A stretch of DNA of 7,357 nucleotides. It comes from JAMLGJ01 sp047972145 (GTDB lineage: Bacteria > Actinomycetota > Acidimicrobiia > Acidimicrobiales > Microtrichaceae). Below are positions 5,108 through 7,357 of the stretch, piece after piece. The translations under genes and the position numbers were made by a program. The notes under the pieces are model-generated. The model searched no databases. It saw only the letters and a program-made list of their open reading frames with translations, and was not told where the DNA came from. The stretch spans positions 1 through 7,357 of the forward strand of contig JBKEAI010000311.1 of NCBI GenBank assembly GCA_047972145.1, read 5' to 3'. The stretch's first letter is position 1. Each line of letters begins with the position of its first letter.

Positions 5108-6250
5108 ATGACCACTGACCAGAGCGATCCGAACCCGAGCGGCGGCGAGGGTGCCGTCAGCCGACGAACGGTCGTAGGAGCCAGCGTAGGAGGCATCGGT
5201 GCCGCTGCTGCGGTTGGGTTGACGACCGCTGCGATCTGGCCCGACACCGAAACCGCCGCCGCTCCGGCCAGCACCGCCGGCTCGTCCAACGGCTCCTCGG
5301 GTTCAGCCGATGCAGGCGCTGGCGATTCGGGCACCTCGGGTGCCACGATCGACTTCACGGCTGCACCGGGCGACGGCTGGGAGGCCCGTGATCCCGCCGC
5401 TCCCCCCACCCCTGCCGAGACGGTGCACCGGATCGACATCAGGGCCACCGAGATCCCCGGCGAGGTCGCTCCGGGGGTCAGCCAGCAGCTCTGGACCTTC
5501 GACGACACCGTCCCCGGCAAGACCTACAGAGGCAAGCTGGGTGACCAGTTCATCTTCACCCTGACCAACGACGGCGACATAGCGCATTCGATCGACTTCC
5601 ACGCATCGAAGGTCAACTGGGATGGCCCGATGCGCTCCATCAACCCCGGCGAGTCCCTCGAGTACGCGTTCGAGGCCAAGCACGCCGGGATCTTCATGTA
5701 CCACTGCGGTACTCCCCCGGTGCTGCACCACATCGGTGCGGGTATGCACGGCGCGGTGATCATCGACCCGCCCGACCTCGCACCGGTGGACCACGAGTTC
5801 GTGATGGTCCAGTCCGAGTACTACCTGGGCCCCGAGGGCGAGGTCGGTGAGCTGTCCAAGATGCAGAAGGACCAGTGGGACGCAGTCGTGTTCAACGGGT
5901 ACGTCAACCAGTACCAGCACAGCCCGATCCGCGTGGACGTGAACCAACGGATCCGCATCTGGGTCCAGGACAACGGACCGTCGGAGAACAGCTCGTTCCA
6001 CGTGATCGGCACGATCTTCGACACCGTGTTCAAAGAAGGTGCCTACCGGCTGCGCCCCGGTTCGGGCCAGGGTGGGGCCCAGGCCCTCGATCTCCAGCCC
6101 GCCCAGGGCGGCTTCGTCGAGTTCACCTTCGACGTCGAGGGGTTCTACCCCTTCGTCACCCACAAGTTCTCGAGCGCCTCTATCGGAGCACTCGGACTGT
6201 TCCAGTGCGGTGACGTAGAACTTCCTGAATCGGCCGCTGGTGGCCACTGA
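5108..6250 (+). CDS. nirK: Copper-containing nitrite reductase (NO-forming), NirK/AniA type, Tat-exported
   Basis: A 380-residue protein with two cupredoxin domains that reduces nitrite to nitric oxide outside the cytoplasmic membrane, normally as a trimer. Residues 18-44 are a Tat signal (SRRTVVG, then an Ala/Gly/Val core). A Ser/Gly/Ala-rich linker runs to about 80. Domain 1 has AHSIDFHA (His160 type 1 copper, Asp163 catalytic, His165 type 2) and MYHCGTPPVLHHIGAGMHG (His199 type 2, Cys200, His208 and Met213 type 1). The Cys-to-His spacing is eight, as in Neisseria AniA. Domain 2 has SFHVIGTIFDTV (His298, the catalytic His255 equivalent) and FVTHKFSSASIGALG (His352 type 2). The T1 set, T2 set and both catalytic residues are therefore present, which argues for true NirK rather than a laccase-like two-domain oxidase. 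The core resembles AniA. It is probably cotranscribed with the blue copper gene 28 bases downstream. Confidence 0.93.
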   Translation: MTTDQSDPNPSGGEGAVSRRTVVGASVGGIGAAAAVGLTTAAIWPDTETAAAPASTAGSSNGSSGSADAGAGDSGTSGATIDFTAAPGDGWEARDPAAPPTPAETVHRIDIRATEIPGEVAPGVSQQLWTFDDTVPGKTYRGKLGDQFIFTLTNDGDIAHSIDFHASKVNWDGPMRSINPGESLEYAFEAKHAGIFMYHCGTPPVLHHIGAGMHGAVIIDPPDLAPVDHEFVMVQSEYYLGPEGEVGELSKMQKDQWDAVVFNGYVNQYQHSPIRVDVNQRIRIWVQDNGPSENSSFHVIGTIFDTVFKEGAYRLRPGSGQGGAQALDLQPAQGGFVEFTFDVEGFYPFVTHKFSSASIGALGLFQCGDVELPESAAGGH

Positions 6251-6278
6251 GAACGCCGGAAACGAAGAAGGGACTGAC

Positions 6279-6791
6279 ATGAGCGACACAACAACCACGA
6301 AACCCGAAACGGCCGGCTCCGCAGCAGCGTCGCCGACGCCGAGCACCCCCGCTGCAACCGCGGCACCGCAACCCAAGTCGACGACCTTTGAATCCCTCGC
6401 GGTGGTCGGACTGATCCTCGGGCTGTTCTCGATCGTCATCGCGATGTTCGCACTCGGCCTGGCGGCCCGAGCCGCGAGCAACTCCGGGGGAGGCGGTGGG
6501 TCCGGTGCAGCCGGAGGCGGCACCGGTGCAGCTGAGGTCGACGTCACGATGGCCGACTTCTCCTTCGACCCATCCGAAGCTGTGATCGCTCCCGACGGCA
6601 CGATCGAGCTAACCAACGACGGCTCGGTCCAACACGACATGGTGATCGACGGCCAGGAGTCGGGGCTGATCGACCCGGGGGCATCGGGTTCACTGCAACT
6701 CGATGGCATCGCTGCCGGCGAGTACGAGATCTACTGCTCGGTGCCCGGTCACCGCGACGCCGGCATGGAAGGCACGCTTACGGTCGACTGA
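6279..6791 (+). CDS. Membrane-anchored type 1 blue copper protein, likely electron donor to NirK
   Basis: A 170-residue protein. Residues 1-38 are Thr/Ala/Pro-rich and presumably cytoplasmic. One membrane helix spans about 40-64 (LAVVGLILGLFSIVIAMFAL), followed by a Gly/Ser/Ala linker (about 68-85) and a single cupredoxin domain (86-170) on the outer face. Copper ligands are visible as His119 (VQHDM), Cys153, His158 and Met163 in YCSVPGHRDAGM, the standard C-x4-H-x4-M loop. There is no cleavage site, so it appears to be a signal anchor. The position 28 bases after nirK suggests it passes electrons from the respiratory chain to the type 1 copper of NirK; this is inference. The start at 6279 has GAAGGG 6 bases upstream; an earlier in-frame ATG at 6240 overlaps the nirK end and lacks such a site. 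It could alternatively serve another copper oxidase. Confidence 0.88.
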   Translation: MSDTTTTKPETAGSAAASPTPSTPAATAAPQPKSTTFESLAVVGLILGLFSIVIAMFALGLAARAASNSGGGGGSGAAGGGTGAAEVDVTMADFSFDPSEAVIAPDGTIELTNDGSVQHDMVIDGQESGLIDPGASGSLQLDGIAAGEYEIYCSVPGHRDAGMEGTLTVD

Positions 6792-6815
6792 CACCGGGTC
6801 GACCGACACCGGGTC
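6786..6815 (+). repeat. 15-bp tandem repeat across the blue copper gene stop codon
   Basis: 6786-6800 and 6801-6815 differ at one base, and a more degenerate third copy may follow. The first copy contains the stop codon TGA (6789-6791) and the second has CGA in its place. Probably slippage; no function is evident. Confidence 0.7.
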
Positions 6816-6857
6816 TACCGAGCACGGGGGGCAGGGTACGGGGGACAGAGCGGGTAG

Positions 6858-6886
6858 CTGGGTCCGGGGTCTTACCCCGGACCCAG
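6858..6886. terminator. Strong GC hairpin between convergent genes
   Basis: CTGGGTCCGGGG (6858-6869) pairs perfectly with 6875-6886 around the loop TCTTA. It sits 67 bases after the blue copper stop and 5 bases after the stop of the minus-strand gene, so it could end transcription from both sides. Neither exit has a T-tract, so it is not a canonical intrinsic terminator. Confidence 0.65.
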
Positions 6887-6890
6887 TCGC

Positions 6891-7064
6891 TCACCGAGGT
6901 GCCGCAAGGATGTAGTAGTCGGAGAGAGATCGACCGTCCTCAAGGTCCACGTCGTTGAAGAAGAGCTGCTGACGGTCTGGAGCGACACCTTCGGTGTCTC
7001 GGATCAGCCGCCTGCCGCGGCGATCAACCCGCGTGGCGATCAGCCAGAGGACTCGACCGGTCAT
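6891..7064 (-). CDS. Small protein of unknown function, translationally coupled to the phosphatase
   Basis: 57 residues, family not recognised. Its ATG (7062-7064) overlaps the phosphatase TGA (7061-7063) as ATGA, and the gene ends 5 bases before the 6858-6886 hairpin. Both facts argue that it is a genuine last gene of the operon. The N-terminus is hydrophobic then basic (MTGRVLWLIATRVDRRGRR). The C-terminal half has LFFNDVDLEDGRSLSDYYIL, rich in acidic and aromatic residues. It has no signal peptide, cysteine or obvious metal site. No strong ribosome binding site is seen, which fits start by coupling. Function is unknown; a partner or modulator role for the phosphatase would be speculation. 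The longer in-frame extension upstream to 7238 overlaps the phosphatase and is unlikely. Confidence 0.6.
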   Translation of the reverse strand: MTGRVLWLIATRVDRRGRRLIRDTEGVAPDRQQLFFNDVDLEDGRSLSDYYILAAPR

Positions 7065-7357
7065 CCACGCCGGCGAACCACCTCGATCTGGTCGGGTGTC
7101 TGCGGCGCAGCCATGTGGTGCTTTCGGGTGACCGATCGGAGTTGGTCGATGTGTGCCAGCGCCTCGTGCGCCGACAGGCCGTCGTCGACGAGCAGGCAGC
7201 CGACGACGGTGCCCGTGCGTCCGATTCCCCCCCAGCAATGGATGTAGACGCCACCTCGGCCGGCTGCATCGCGCACGGTCGCCACGATCTCGTCGTAGGC
7301 ATCGACCGGGAGCGTCCCCATGTCAGGGATCGGATGTGCGATCCGTCGCAGGTCGAG
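7061..7357 (-). CDS. Cys-dependent protein phosphatase (dual-specificity/tyrosine type), C-terminal part, cut by the window edge
   Basis: 98 residues are visible; the N-terminus lies beyond position 7357, since the frame is open to the edge. The P-loop HCWGGIGRTG gives the CX5R signature, with nucleophile Cys and phosphate-binding Arg at visible residues 41 and 47. The preceding HPIPDMGTLP holds an Asp (visible residue 12) in the place of the general acid in compact bacterial phosphatases of this kind. A helical segment with SAHEALAHIDQLR follows the P-loop, as is usual. These enzymes remove phosphate from Tyr, or Ser/Thr, of cytoplasmic proteins; the target is not known. The ATG at 7321 is internal and should not be taken as the start, because the PIPD motif lies upstream of it. 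The gene is coupled by ATGA to the small gene at 6891-7064. Confidence 0.88.
   Translation of the reverse strand, partial: LDLRRIAHPIPDMGTLPVDAYDEIVATVRDAAGRGGVYIHCWGGIGRTGTVVGCLLVDDGLSAHEALAHIDQLRSVTRKHHMAAPQTPDQIEVVRRRG

Noticed and set aside
5303..6709. 468-codon minus-strand open frame opposite nirK and the blue copper gene
   Set aside because: It is the reverse-strand shadow of two genes with complete copper-binding motifs; its translation is low in recognisable domains and high in Val/Asp/Arg as expected for antisense GC-rich frames.
7319..7321. ATG as start of an 86-residue phosphatase
   Set aside because: The frame remains open to the window edge and the conserved HPIPDMG segment with the probable general acid lies across and upstream of this ATG, so the gene is longer.

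Overview
The window is GC-rich with short intergenic gaps. It holds Tat-exported and Fe-S/copper-type proteins and one start that looks leaderless. This suggests a high-GC actinobacterium, possibly an acidimicrobiial lineage, but lineage is inferred from composition and protein style only.

Layout. (1) Positions 1-2499 carry three minus-strand genes: the N-terminal part of a HAD-superfamily hydrolase with an unusual low-complexity leader (1-536), an HSD17B10-type short-chain dehydrogenase (780-1565), and an AqpZ-type aquaporin (1729-2499). The dehydrogenase has its own T-tract terminator (686-731) and a palindromic operator-like site over a probable leaderless promoter (1572-1593). (2) Positions 2500-2766 are a divergent intergenic region with a G-rich repeat patch. 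(3) A plus-strand GH29 alpha-L-fucosidase (about 2787-4298) follows; its start overlaps the stop of a seven-codon reading frame that has the better ribosome binding site. (4) Positions 4337-6791 form the most coherent module. An Rrf2-family regulator with a Cys3-His cluster-binding pattern is divergent from a copper nitrite reductase (NirK/AniA type, Tat signal, all type 1 and type 2 copper ligands present). Directly downstream is a membrane-anchored type 1 blue copper protein. (5) A hairpin at 6858-6886 separates this from two minus-strand genes at the right edge: a 57-codon unknown gene and the C-terminal part of a Cys-dependent protein phosphatase, joined by an ATGA overlap.

How the genes work together. 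The Rrf2-nirK-cupredoxin set reads as a nitrite-to-nitric-oxide unit outside the cytoplasmic membrane. The anchored blue copper protein is the likely electron donor to NirK. The Fe-S regulator probably senses nitric oxide or redox state and may control the divergent promoter through a dyad at 5052-5073. The fucosidase, aquaporin, dehydrogenase and hydrolase look like independent metabolic genes. I saw no tRNA, rRNA, CRISPR array, transposase or phage gene.
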